A DNA stretch of 64,000 nt, taken from NCBI RefSeq assembly GCF_001620365.2, contig NZ_LQMT02000022.1:182716-246715 (forward strand), given 5' to 3'. Within the stretch, counting starts at the first letter, position 1, and every line of letters starts with the position of its first letter. Positions 17,536 to 25,557 of this stretch are shown in pieces. The DNA comes from Amycolatopsis keratiniphila subsp. keratiniphila. GTDB taxonomy: Bacteria > Actinomycetota > Actinomycetes > Mycobacteriales > Pseudonocardiaceae. The position numbers were made by a program, and so were the translations under genes. The notes below the pieces were generated by a model that saw only the letters and a program-made list of their open reading frames with translations, was not told the DNA's origin and made no database searches.

Positions 17536-18516
17536 GTGCAACGAGGGGACGCCGGCTTGCTCGACATGGTCCTAGAGGGTCCGCCCGGACGGGGAGACGA
17601 TCCAGAACTCGACGCTGTAACCGATCGGCTTTATGAGCACGATCCAACTGGCGACCGTGTCGCTAAGGTGCTCAGGCACACAATTGACCAGCTTCTTGAT
17701 GGGCGCCGGAGTGGCCGCTGGGATTACGTGCAGCTCCACAAGACCGAAAAGACTCACATGGGCACTCTGGTGGAGATCAACCTCCACCGTGAATTCGACT
17801 TCGCAGATGGAGTGGCTACTGACTATCGGATCGCCGGCCACGACGTGGACTGTAAGTTCTCCCAGCGGATTGGTGGCTGGGAGATGGGGCCTGAGATGGT
17901 CGACCAGCTCTGTCTGGTGATCTGGGCAAGCGACCTGGAAAGCAAGTGGCGGGCAGGCCTTGTCCGGGCACGGCAAGACCGACTGCGCCTAACGGCAAAC
18001 CGTGACTTGAAGCGTCGTCTGACGGAGCGTGGTGTCACCGAGATCAGATGGTTGTGGTCGTCGCACGGCAGGCTAACCCCGAACGTGCTGTTGCACCTTG
18101 ATCCGCAGAGGCGGGGGCGGATCATGGATGCGCAGGCAAGCCGTGGTGATCGACATGCGCAAGCACGGTTGTTCCAACTGTGCCGAGATGTGCACAACCA
18201 GATAATCACCCGGGCCACGGTCGAGACTGTGGGCTGGGGCCTGGATGATCCTCTGAAACGGATGCGCAGCAACGGCGGTGCCCGTGACGCGCTTCGTCCT
18301 GAAGGGTTGCTTGTACTCGGCCATCAGGACAATGATCCTGGAGTCGCGTCCGCGTTAGGTCTTCCAGTTCCACAGAAGGGACAGTTCGTAGTTACTCGGG
18401 TTGTGCCCGCGGACAACGATGATGACTTGCCGACAGCTTCGATACAGGGGCAGTTATGGCGACAAGCGAAGCCGAATGATCCACTACATCCAGCCCCGGT
18501 CGTTCCTCGTAACTAG
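17536..18516 (+). CDS. NaeI-type type II restriction endonuclease
   Basis: 326 residues, close to NaeI (317 aa). The central block KTEKTHMGTLVEINLHREF appears the same as in NaeI as I recall it, and the catalytic residues are all present: Glu80, Asp96, Asp105 and Lys107 in HDVDCKF (NaeI E70, D86, D95, K97). The C-terminal effector-binding half is also conserved (GARDALRPEGLLVLGHQDND, PVVPRN). NaeI cuts GCCGGC and needs two sites; the same specificity is inferred. Leu53 in TIDQLLDG matches NaeI Leu43, the residue whose change to Lys makes NaeI a topoisomerase. The start could be GTG 17536 or ATG 17566. The matching methyltransferase lies 6 kb away. Confidence 0.93.
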   Translation: MQRGDAGLLDMVLEGPPGRGDDPELDAVTDRLYEHDPTGDRVAKVLRHTIDQLLDGRRSGRWDYVQLHKTEKTHMGTLVEINLHREFDFADGVATDYRIAGHDVDCKFSQRIGGWEMGPEMVDQLCLVIWASDLESKWRAGLVRARQDRLRLTANRDLKRRLTERGVTEIRWLWSSHGRLTPNVLLHLDPQRRGRIMDAQASRGDRHAQARLFQLCRDVHNQIITRATVETVGWGLDDPLKRMRSNGGARDALRPEGLLVLGHQDNDPGVASALGLPVPQKGQFVVTRVVPADNDDDLPTASIQGQLWRQAKPNDPLHPAPVVPRN

Positions 18517-18543
18517 AGCTGCACCGGTCCGCCGGCCATAGTG

Positions 18544-18595
18544 CTCCTTGCCGACCTGGGTACCCAGTTGTCTCGATGGACAGGTCGGCAAGGAG
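18544..18595. terminator. Bidirectional terminator after the NaeI-type gene
   Basis: Perfect 15-bp inverted repeat CTCCTTGCCGACCTG (18544-18558) / CAGGTCGGCAAGGAG (18581-18595) between convergent genes. Confidence 0.75.
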
Positions 18596-18627
18596 CCGCA
18601 GTTAACCGTAGCTTTGAAGCTAGTGAG

Positions 18628-18843
18628 CTACTTCAGCAGCCAGGCCATAGCGAAAGTGATGAGCGCAGATCCGGCTGCGTAGGCGGCACCCTTGAGAAAG
18701 TGCATCCAGACGAGCTGCCGCCACCGGCGCCATCCTGTGGGGGTAGGGCCCTCACCAGGGGGTTTGCGACTTTTCACCCGGTCCGGCAGTGTGGTCCGGG
18801 CCGGACGGCCACCCGAAGAAGAGCTGCGACGTTTACCATTCAT
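18628..18843 (-). CDS. Small tail-anchored membrane protein, function unknown
   Basis: 71 residues not recognised as any family. The N-terminal half is basic and Ser/Pro-rich (MNGKRRSSSSGGRPAR); a single hydrophobic helix at the extreme C-terminus (AAYAAGSALITFAMAWLLK) gives a tail-anchored topology. The ATG has a strong AAGGAG eight bases upstream, the main support for its being real. It sits inside the restriction island between the NaeI-type gene and the HTH regulator. Confidence 0.6.
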   Translation of the reverse strand: MNGKRRSSSSGGRPARTTLPDRVKSRKPPGEGPTPTGWRRWRQLVWMHFLKGAAYAAGSALITFAMAWLLK

Positions 18844-19131
18844 GTAGGGACTCCTTGTCTACGCCAGTTGGCGGGGGTTCTGAAGGGGGAGGGTCCAGCC
18901 GGCCTTGGTTTCCACGCCCTGCCGGTGGGCCTTCCCCTGATATCCCGGTGCCCGGGACTGCATATTTCTTTGCCTTATCTCCATGTTGTTGGTCACAACA
19001 CTGCGAGTCGCGAACCGGATGAACACGGTGGTGGGCCCCGTGGGGCGCAGTCCAGATTCGCGTACGAGGCAAAGCTTGTGGGCCAGGTCATGCTTGCATC
19101 TGTAAGTCCATGAGCGAAACTTCGAGCACAG
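18844..19131. other. Gap in the island with no supported gene
   Basis: 288 bases between the small membrane-protein gene and the HTH gene. A TTG-started 79-codon frame on the minus strand runs from 19072 and overlaps the small gene's start by 11 bases, but has no ribosome site. The promoter of the small gene presumably lies here. Confidence 0.5.
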
Positions 19132-19836
19132 TCATCCCTCCAGGAGTACGAGAGCAGCGTCGGCAAGCCCTAGGCCGAGGAGTTCTCTGATGATGGTCAA
19201 ACGATCTCGCGCGCCACGCCCTCGCGCGCCGCGCAAAAGCACATCAGCGGCCTCGGGGTGGCCAGCATGCATGAAGAAGGAGACAGCACCGGCGACCTCC
19301 TCGGCGGTCACTTCCGAAGCAGTTGCCCAGAGAACGCTGGAAGCGTCTTGCAGGCGTCCGCTTTCGATGTAGGACAGGACCTCGTCGAGCCCCGGTGGTG
19401 GCGAGGGAACGTTCATTACGTTGTGCCGGTCCTCGTCCGTCGACACGTCGTTGCGCCGGTCCATCTCATGGTCGCCCACCGATAGTGGAGGCGCTCCCAC
19501 GAGCGCACGATGACAGTTGGGGCATAACCCCAACTTGGCGGCAGTCCTTAGTGCAAGTAGGTAGTCGAGAGTGAACGGCATTGTGAGCACGCCGCGTTTT
19601 GCCAGGTCCTGCACTGCTCCCTCGTACATCGAGATCAAAGTTTCGGCCGGTGGCAGGCGTCGCGCGTTGAAGTAGTGCGACAGCGATGCGCCAGAGAGTC
19701 CAAACCGCTTGCTCAGCGCGGCGATGGTGCTCGACTGGAAGCATTTATGCAGCTCAGTAAGGGCCTCGGCCAGAGCCGCGGCCGTGGGCGAAGTCCCGTC
19801 CGGGTATCGGCCGCCCACACGCCCTATCGGTGGCAT
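19132..19836 (-). CDS. HTH DNA-binding regulator of the island
   Basis: 234 residues from ATG 19836; the open frame reaches a TTG at 19848, but that codon abuts AAGGAG. An N-terminal XRE-like HTH is visible (IAALSKRFGLSGASLSHYF, about residues 38-56), followed by a helical segment with a CPNCH pair and a long helical C-terminal half rich in Ala/Leu that looks like TPR-type helices. Such proteins are common beside actinomycete accessory genes. It is divergent from the HNH/ParB/SNF2 operon, with several palindromes between, so it is the natural candidate to control that operon. Confidence 0.75.
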   Translation of the reverse strand: MPPIGRVGGRYPDGTSPTAAALAEALTELHKCFQSSTIAALSKRFGLSGASLSHYFNARRLPPAETLISMYEGAVQDLAKRGVLTMPFTLDYLLALRTAAKLGLCPNCHRALVGAPPLSVGDHEMDRRNDVSTDEDRHNVMNVPSPPPGLDEVLSYIESGRLQDASSVLWATASEVTAEEVAGAVSFFMHAGHPEAADVLLRGARGRGARDRLTIIRELLGLGLADAALVLLEG

Positions 19837-19861
19837 CCCCCTCGTCAACTCCTTCCTAGAA

Positions 19862-19918
19862 GAGTCGTGTACGTGTCCTTCGCGGTCTTAAGACGCGAAG
19901 GACACGTACGCGACGACT
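19862..19918. promoter_or_regulatory. 57-bp near-perfect palindrome upstream of the HTH gene
   Basis: The core arms GTACGTGTCCTTCGC (19869-19883) and GCGAAGGACACGTAC (19895-19909) flank the palindrome GTCTTAAGAC. Outer arms AGTCGT / ACGACT extend it, with only single-base bulges. It starts 26 bases before the HTH start codon. It could be an operator, a terminator-like hairpin in the leader, or a member of a dispersed repeat family. Confidence 0.7.
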
Positions 19919-19987
19919 GTAGGGCATGCCTTGATTTACATGACGACGACTGGCCCCGAATCTCCGACTTTTCTTGCGGCAACAAAA

Positions 19988-20018
19988 ATATGTCGCGATT
20001 CGATATATCGCGACATAT
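19988..20018. promoter_or_regulatory. Inverted repeat operator candidate in AT-rich promoter region
   Basis: Perfect 11-bp arms ATATGTCGCGA (19988-19998) / TCGCGACATAT (20008-20018) with a 9-base spacer, in the most AT-rich part of the gap upstream of the HNH-like/ParB/SNF2 operon. Likely bound by the divergent HTH protein or by the operon's own winged-helix product. Confidence 0.6.
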
Positions 20019-20038
20019 CTTACTTCGGCCACGCCTGC

Positions 20039-20071
20039 CTACAAAACATGTAATGACTACAAAAAATGTAG
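20039..20071. promoter_or_regulatory. Tandem CTACAAAAnATGTA sites
   Basis: Two direct copies, CTACAAAACATGTA (20039-20052) and CTACAAAAAATGTAG (20057-20071), phased 18 bases apart, each itself a small inverted repeat. They lie about 95-125 bases before the operon start and look like a paired repressor site. Confidence 0.5.
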
Positions 20072-20162
20072 GGATTCGCGGTCAGTGTGTTCGCGAAACT
20101 TTCTGTGTTACAAAGGAAGTTCAGCTGTTGAGGTCTGCTGGCTCCTGCGTGGTGGGGCAGCA

Positions 20163-20867
20163 GTGAAGTCGGCACAGAAGGGCTCATGCGTGCTCCCGTC
20201 GTGGCAGGACCCTGAACTTGGGACGATGAAGCGAGTCGCTCTGTGGCTTCTCGCCGAAGTCGGCGAAGGAAACAAATTTACAAAGGAGAAGCTGAGAAAG
20301 GAGTTCCCTGGCGTCTCTCAGATTGATCGAAGGATGCGGGATCTTCGAAAGTTCGAGTGGCAAATCGACACCAATCGTGAAGACTGGACCCTTGATCCCC
20401 ACGAGCACTGCTTCGTAAAAGCTGGCCTCCCTGTCTGGGAGCAAGGCGTCGCTATTAGCCAACGAGCAAACGCTGCCATTGGTGCTTCAATGCGCAGGGA
20501 GGTGCTCGCAGCCGACGGGAACATGTGCCGCTCATGCGGTATTACGCCTGGTCACCTCTATGCAGGCACGCATGAGATGGCCCAGCTGGACATTGCTCGC
20601 CGACAGGTAGTCACGCCGACGGGCGTTGAGGTGCAACTAGTAACCGAGTGCAAGCGGTGCAGGGTGGGTGGCCGCGGCCTCGAGGCCAGCTTGGAACGTG
20701 TACTGCGAGACTTGTCCTCGCTTGGAGCTATGGAACGCCGTGTGCTGACCGGCTGGGTCAACGTGGATCGCAGAGACTTCAGTCGTATCGAAGAGTTGTG
20801 GAGTGACTACAGGTCCCTGCCGGCCGAGGCGCGTTCTAAAGTCCGGGAAGAGCTAGGCCTTAGCTAG
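20163..20867 (+). CDS. Winged-helix protein with degenerate HNH-like zinc domain
   Basis: 234 residues from GTG 20163; the frame is open further upstream (to 19974) but that part crosses the operator sites and has unusual composition. The N-terminal part (20-80) looks like a winged helix (RVALWLLAEVG, FTKEKLRKEFPGVSQIDRRM). The C-terminal part (110-170) has the two CxxC knuckles of an HNH treble clef (MCRSCG, Cys122/125; ECKRCR, Cys163/166). The usual DHI catalytic histidine is replaced by QLDIAR, so nuclease activity is doubtful. First gene of the ParB-like/SNF2 operon; it may sense DNA or act as the operon's control protein. Confidence 0.6.
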   Translation: MKSAQKGSCVLPSWQDPELGTMKRVALWLLAEVGEGNKFTKEKLRKEFPGVSQIDRRMRDLRKFEWQIDTNREDWTLDPHEHCFVKAGLPVWEQGVAISQRANAAIGASMRREVLAADGNMCRSCGITPGHLYAGTHEMAQLDIARRQVVTPTGVEVQLVTECKRCRVGGRGLEASLERVLRDLSSLGAMERRVLTGWVNVDRRDFSRIEELWSDYRSLPAEARSKVREELGLS

Positions 20868-20936
20868 ACAGTACTAAGCTACGACCTCGGCAGGCTGGAC
20901 TGCTGAACCAGAGCAACTTCGTATCGGGAGAGAGTA

Positions 20937-22355
20937 GTGACCAGAGACTACGGTCGGCCGCCACGAGCTGAAGAGAACCGCGCGCTGATCGAGAGTCGAC
21001 TAGCTGAGGTGGCTGCCGGCGGAGGATTACGTGAGACCGTCACAGTTGATTGGCGCGGGCGCCCGACGCATTTCGATGTTATCGAGATGCCGGTTGGTGA
21101 CCTGTACTACAACCCTGCTACTCACAGGATTCGCGCTCAGCGCAGCCACGATAGTGTGCGAAGTGAACTGCTCGATCAAAATCCATGGAGTCAGGGAAGT
21201 CAGGAATACCTGGACTTCTTGCTTAAGGCGCTGCCCTCAGATCTTTCGAAGATTGACCCGGTATTTACTGGCCTAGCCGAGAGTCTGAATGATTACAACC
21301 AGAGTGATCCTGGACTAATTACCCGTGATGGCGTGCTTGTAAACGGGAATACAAGACGTGCTGCTCTGCTGCAGATTCGCGGGCCGGGGCAAAGCATGCG
21401 TGTTGCTGTTCTTCCTGAATCCTGCACTTGGGATGATATCAGTGATGTTGAGCTCTCGTTGCAGCTTCGAAAGACTCATCATCGGGAATACTCGTATGTT
21501 AACCGCCTGCTTACCATTGACGAACTGGCCAAGCAAGGTATGCCAGTTAGCGTAATCGCCGCAACGTTCCGTACTACGGTTCCGGCTTGTGAGCAAGATA
21601 TGTGGGTGTTCAATTCTGTTCAATCGCTGATCGAGCGCAGTGAGGCGCAAGGGACTCGCTTGCCGATCTTTGCATTTGAGGACAAGGCCGAAAAACTTAA
21701 GGAACTTTATCGCCGATACTCGAAAGATCTTGCTGTTGATCCAGAAATGGCAGAGATAGTTAAAGAGTATCGCTTGGCTGCAATTATGCTCGACTTCTCA
21801 AAGACCGACGTTCGTTTGATTGAAGATGATTTTCAGGAAAGGTACTTGTCTCGCCATCTCCCTGAGAGATTTCAGGAACAGGTTAGCGGTCATGAGACGG
21901 TGTCGATCCCTGGCCTTAACCGCAAGGTTAAGGGCGCATCCAACGCTCTGAATTCTGTCAAAAGGCTAACTGATACAGCCTTGAAGGCGAAGGCTGCTGA
22001 AGCGTCTGACTCGAGCCTCCGTGATCCAGTGGCTGCCGACGCCGCACGCGCGGGAGAAGAGCTTCGCGATGCGATGAAGCGAGCCTTGGAACCAGCGGGT
22101 AAAGATAGTCGAATTAGAAAACGGAAGCAAGCTGCTCCTACGCGAGTTCTTGATGCATGCCAGGCTCTCGACCAATGTGTCACCGACTTGGTTATTTCGC
22201 GGGGGTCGAGAAGTCTGGATGAAGAAACTTTTGATGAGGCGGTAATTAAACTCAAGGAAAGCTTGGCAAAGCTTGCGCTGGAGACCCGTCGAACGGTCTC
22301 GGCCCCTGGCGACGGGGTCAACTGGCTTATCACCTCGTTTTCTGCGGAGTCTTAG
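20937..22355 (+). CDS. ParB-like N-terminal domain protein of the island
   Basis: 472 residues, GTG with GGGAGAGAG ahead. Residues about 45-160 match the ParB/Srx-type nucleotide-binding fold: IEMPVGDLYYNPATHRIR, then DGVLVNGNTRRAALLQI (131-147), the equivalent of the ParB box also seen in DndB-type proteins. A helix-turn-helix-like stretch follows (LTIDELAKQGMPVSVIAATF). The C-terminal 200 residues are helical and charged. No ParA is nearby, so chromosome partition is unlikely; CTPase-like DNA sliding or target licensing is an inference. The stop overlaps the SNF2 start (TAGTG), so the two products are made together. Codon use is much more AT-rich than in the flanks. Confidence 0.72.
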   Translation: MTRDYGRPPRAEENRALIESRLAEVAAGGGLRETVTVDWRGRPTHFDVIEMPVGDLYYNPATHRIRAQRSHDSVRSELLDQNPWSQGSQEYLDFLLKALPSDLSKIDPVFTGLAESLNDYNQSDPGLITRDGVLVNGNTRRAALLQIRGPGQSMRVAVLPESCTWDDISDVELSLQLRKTHHREYSYVNRLLTIDELAKQGMPVSVIAATFRTTVPACEQDMWVFNSVQSLIERSEAQGTRLPIFAFEDKAEKLKELYRRYSKDLAVDPEMAEIVKEYRLAAIMLDFSKTDVRLIEDDFQERYLSRHLPERFQEQVSGHETVSIPGLNRKVKGASNALNSVKRLTDTALKAKAAEASDSSLRDPVAADAARAGEELRDAMKRALEPAGKDSRIRKRKQAAPTRVLDACQALDQCVTDLVISRGSRSLDEETFDEAVIKLKESLAKLALETRRTVSAPGDGVNWLITSFSAES

Positions 22356-24178
22356 TGATCGCTGAGCAAGAGGCTAGTCTGGTTATCGGCTTTGACGTAA
22401 CTCGAACTCAGGCGCTGCTGCGGGCGCAGCCAGAGTTTACGGCTGCCCTGGGGCGGTTGTTGGAGCGTTTTCCTGCGGGGCGATTCTCGGAGAAGTCGGC
22501 GATAACTGTTCCAGTCGATGAGTTCTTGCTCGGGCTCGAAGCTTTAGCCGCATGGCCGGCACCTGAAACTGTCGTTTGGGACGCAACGTTTCAGTCGGTC
22601 GTTGGAGAAATGCTCGACGATGCGGAAACTGCGGAAAGACAGTTGCATGCCGGTGATCAATTCGACGTTGCCGCTAGCGAAGTCGACGGTCTGCTTGGCC
22701 CAAACTGGTGTGGGCCGTTGACGGACTTTCAGCGCCGCGATATTGCGCGCTTGATATCACTTGGGCATAGCGCAAATTTTAGTGTTCCTGGAGCAGGTAA
22801 GACGCGTGTTGCCTTAGCGGTTTTTGCGGCAATGCGGGAAAGAGGCAAAGTTGAGCGATTGTTTGTAGTTGGCCCTAAGGCGGCGTATGAAGCGTGGCTG
22901 CATGAGGCAAAGGTGTGCTTTAAGAAACCGCTTGATGTGAAGATTGTAACCAACCGATTGCCGGGCTCGGCGGATCTGCTTTTAGTAAACTATGAACGAC
23001 TAAATCGCTCGTTGGTTGGTTTTGCAAAGTGGCTTCAAGATTCTCCGGGAATGATGATTCTAGATGAAGCCCACAGGATGAAGCTGGGCGCTGCTGGCGT
23101 CTACGGTACTGCCTGTATGGCCTTGGGGCCGCTGAGTAGAGTTCGGATGATTCTCAGTGGTACGCCGGCGCCCAATGGGGCCAAAGATCTTGAAAACCTC
23201 TTGTCATTCGTCTGGCCAGGGCGTGGTCGCCGAGTAGTGCGGCAGGCGGTCGGCGGAGGGGATCTTGGCTATGCGAGTGGTGTATTGAGGCCGCTCTATA
23301 CGCGAACTACCAAGCACGAACTGGGCTTGCCCCCCGTGATAACCCGTGTTTGCAAAGTTGAGATGCCCCCGCTTCACCGAGAGATATACGATGCGATGGT
23401 TGGTCAATTTACCGCTCGAGCAGAGCGGAATCGAAATGATTTCGAATCATTGGGCAGAGCGGTCCTGCGACTTTTGATGGCGGCTACCAGCCCGGCGCTT
23501 CTTGTGGAAGGTGCGACGAAGTACGAGCCACTTTCTTTCCGGATACCACCGTTGGAGGTGCAAGAAGGCGAGCCGCTATCCGCTCTGCTGAGAGACCTGT
23601 CGAGGTACGAAGTTCCTCCCAAGTATCAGGAGACATTGGCTATCGTTGCGGCAAATGCGGCGCGAGGGCGGAAGACTCTCGTCTGGGCCAGTTTCGTGCG
23701 GAGCATTAAGTCTTTGGAAGTGTTGCTTGAAGACTTTAGCCCAGCTGTTGTGCACGGTGGCACGGTAGACCGGAGCGACCAACTTCGAATATTTCGTGAA
23801 GACCCGTCTTGTGCCGTACTCATCTCAAATCCAGCCACGCTAGGAGAAGGTGTCAGCTTGCATCAAGTATGCCACGATGCAGTATACGTGGACAGAGACT
23901 TTCAGGCTGGTCGATTCCTTCAAAGCCTTGACCGGATTCACCGATTGGGTCTTGCTCGCGATACTGAGACGCGGGTAACGATACTGGAGTCTCAGGGAAG
24001 CATTGATGAGATCGTGGCCCTGCGACTAAAGGAAAAGCTGGAATTCATGGGGCAGATCCTAGATGATCCGTCGGTTCAGAAGCTTGGCGATCCTGAGGAC
24101 GAAGGAGCACTCGCTGGTGGCATGGATACAGCGGACATCCAGGCCATCATTGGCCGGGTAAGTGCAGCGCGGTCGTAG
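22355..24178 (+). CDS. SNF2-type DEAH helicase/translocase of the island
   Basis: 607 residues. Superfamily 2 motifs in order: LTDFQRRDIARL (Q-like), SVPGAGKTR (Walker A, 145-150), ILDEAH (237-240), LSGTPAPN (motif III), LVWASFVRSIKSLEVLL (IV), NPATLGEGVSLHQ (V) and QSLDRIHRLG (VI, 523-532), the set seen in SNF2 ATPases. The N-terminal 120 residues are unassigned. It is translationally coupled to the ParB-like gene. In defence loci, SNF2 translocases move along or remodel DNA to expose or license cleavage; partnership with the NaeI-type nuclease or the methyltransferase is inferred from location only. Confidence 0.85.
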   Translation: MIAEQEASLVIGFDVTRTQALLRAQPEFTAALGRLLERFPAGRFSEKSAITVPVDEFLLGLEALAAWPAPETVVWDATFQSVVGEMLDDAETAERQLHAGDQFDVAASEVDGLLGPNWCGPLTDFQRRDIARLISLGHSANFSVPGAGKTRVALAVFAAMRERGKVERLFVVGPKAAYEAWLHEAKVCFKKPLDVKIVTNRLPGSADLLLVNYERLNRSLVGFAKWLQDSPGMMILDEAHRMKLGAAGVYGTACMALGPLSRVRMILSGTPAPNGAKDLENLLSFVWPGRGRRVVRQAVGGGDLGYASGVLRPLYTRTTKHELGLPPVITRVCKVEMPPLHREIYDAMVGQFTARAERNRNDFESLGRAVLRLLMAATSPALLVEGATKYEPLSFRIPPLEVQEGEPLSALLRDLSRYEVPPKYQETLAIVAANAARGRKTLVWASFVRSIKSLEVLLEDFSPAVVHGGTVDRSDQLRIFREDPSCAVLISNPATLGEGVSLHQVCHDAVYVDRDFQAGRFLQSLDRIHRLGLARDTETRVTILESQGSIDEIVALRLKEKLEFMGQILDDPSVQKLGDPEDEGALAGGMDTADIQAIIGRVSAARS

Positions 24179-24194
24179 GTCGAGCTACCGAGGG

Positions 24195-25463
24195 CTAGCT
24201 GATCTTCGCCCGGCTTTTTAGGAACATGGCGTGCCTGTCGTGGTCATCCTGCCCTGTGAACGCTTTGAAACTTCCGAGCTTGTACTTCGTAACGCCGTTA
24301 TCAGAAAATGTCTCTATGTTGAAGTCTTTGCCTAGCCTGCTAATGCTGAGCTCGACTTCTGAGATTTCGAGAGGCTTGTCGCCAGCGGTCTGAAGGCTTT
24401 CGACCTTCACGAAGTCACCCACTTCTTTGAGGACTTTGTAGATAGGGTCATGCTCGACTGGCTTGCGAGCTACCGCTTCCCCCTTTTTTCCTAGTGCATT
24501 CTTGATGGCCTTTCCTACGGCTTCAGCGACTGGTGGCGGGAAGGCGTTGCCGATCTGCCTATACTTGGATGTCTTTGGTCCCTCGAAGATCCATTTTCCT
24601 TCGTCGGGGAACCCTTGAAGTCGTGCGACCATTTCATTGGTCAACTTGGGGCCGCGGCCATCGAGAGAGTATTCATCTTTCGGGCCTGGAACGTCGTTGG
24701 CGACGCCGTGTGCGTCGACCCAGAGCTCATGCCATGCTCGCTTGGCTCGTGTGGGTCCTAGATCGGCACCGCCGTGCTTCTTTGAGCCTCCTACGATTGT
24801 AGGAGCGATCTTGTTGGCGCGTTCCACCCAATCGTCGATTTGACCCCAACCCCGTGTGCCCATGAGGTCCTTGAGGGATTCACCGACTGTTGGAGCGTTG
24901 AGAAGCGGTTTTGGCCACCTGAAATAGCCCGCATATTTCTCTTGAAGCGCTACCAGGACAAAACGTGGCCGCAACTGAGGGACGTTAAAGTCCGAAGCGT
25001 GGATAAGGCGCCACTCGGCTACATAGCCAAGAGTGGTCAGGCGATCTAGCACATGCTGTCGATACCCAGCAAAGCGTGGCATGCTCAGCCCTCGGACGTT
25101 CTCAAGTAGCAGGGCGCGCGGCTCCACCGTTGCTACTTGCTCAACGGTCCAGGCGAAGAGATCACGCTCGTCGTTGGCGCCTAGTTGCTTGCCAGCGATC
25201 GTGAACGGGGGGCACGGTACGCCACCCGCGAGCAGGTCGATCCCCTTGTACTCGTGGGGTTTCCAGATCCCTGGATCAGCCACGTCACCCGTCTTGACCT
25301 CGTCGAGGCTGAAACCGCTGTTCTTGAGGTCGCTGTTGGTTTTAAGGGTCTTGGAGGCGTTTTGGTCTAGCTCGACCGCGAGGGTGTGGTGGAAGCCGGC
25401 TTTGTGCAGGCCGAGGGCTTGGCCGCCAGCGCCAGCGCAGATCTCGACAGCGTTGAGCTTCAT
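24195..25463 (-). CDS. C5-cytosine DNA methyltransferase (partner of the NaeI-type nuclease)
   Basis: 422 residues with the ordered C5-MTase motifs: VEICAGAGGQALGL (I), GGVPCPPFT with catalytic Cys84 (IV), LLENVRGL (VI), PQLRPRFVLVAL (VIII) and YRQIGNAFPPPVAEAVG (X). It would protect the nuclease's sites by making 5-methylcytosine; GCCGGC is inferred from the NaeI homology. A C-terminal extension of about 80 residues past motif X is lysine-rich and unassigned. ATG with GGAAGG upstream. Convergent with the SNF2 gene (16-bp gap) and divergent from vsr, a classic arrangement because m5C deaminates to T. Confidence 0.93.
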   Translation of the reverse strand: MKLNAVEICAGAGGQALGLHKAGFHHTLAVELDQNASKTLKTNSDLKNSGFSLDEVKTGDVADPGIWKPHEYKGIDLLAGGVPCPPFTIAGKQLGANDERDLFAWTVEQVATVEPRALLLENVRGLSMPRFAGYRQHVLDRLTTLGYVAEWRLIHASDFNVPQLRPRFVLVALQEKYAGYFRWPKPLLNAPTVGESLKDLMGTRGWGQIDDWVERANKIAPTIVGGSKKHGGADLGPTRAKRAWHELWVDAHGVANDVPGPKDEYSLDGRGPKLTNEMVARLQGFPDEGKWIFEGPKTSKYRQIGNAFPPPVAEAVGKAIKNALGKKGEAVARKPVEHDPIYKVLKEVGDFVKVESLQTAGDKPLEISEVELSISRLGKDFNIETFSDNGVTKYKLGSFKAFTGQDDHDRHAMFLKSRAKIS

Positions 25464-25557
25464 GTCACTTAACCTTCCAGGGTGATGCAGCTGGCGACGG
25501 GCCTAGCGAGGTATCTTGCCTCATGTGCCCGTGATCGGATGAAGAGGTTCGGCAGGC

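Noticed and set aside
18833..19072. 79-codon TTG frame ending in an 11-base overlap with the tail-anchored small gene
   Set aside because: No ribosome site, a TTG start and low-complexity Pro/Gly content; the overlap may be chance.
20937..22355. Chromosome or plasmid partition ParB
   Set aside because: No ParA gene or parS-like cluster nearby, and the gene is coupled to a SNF2 helicase.
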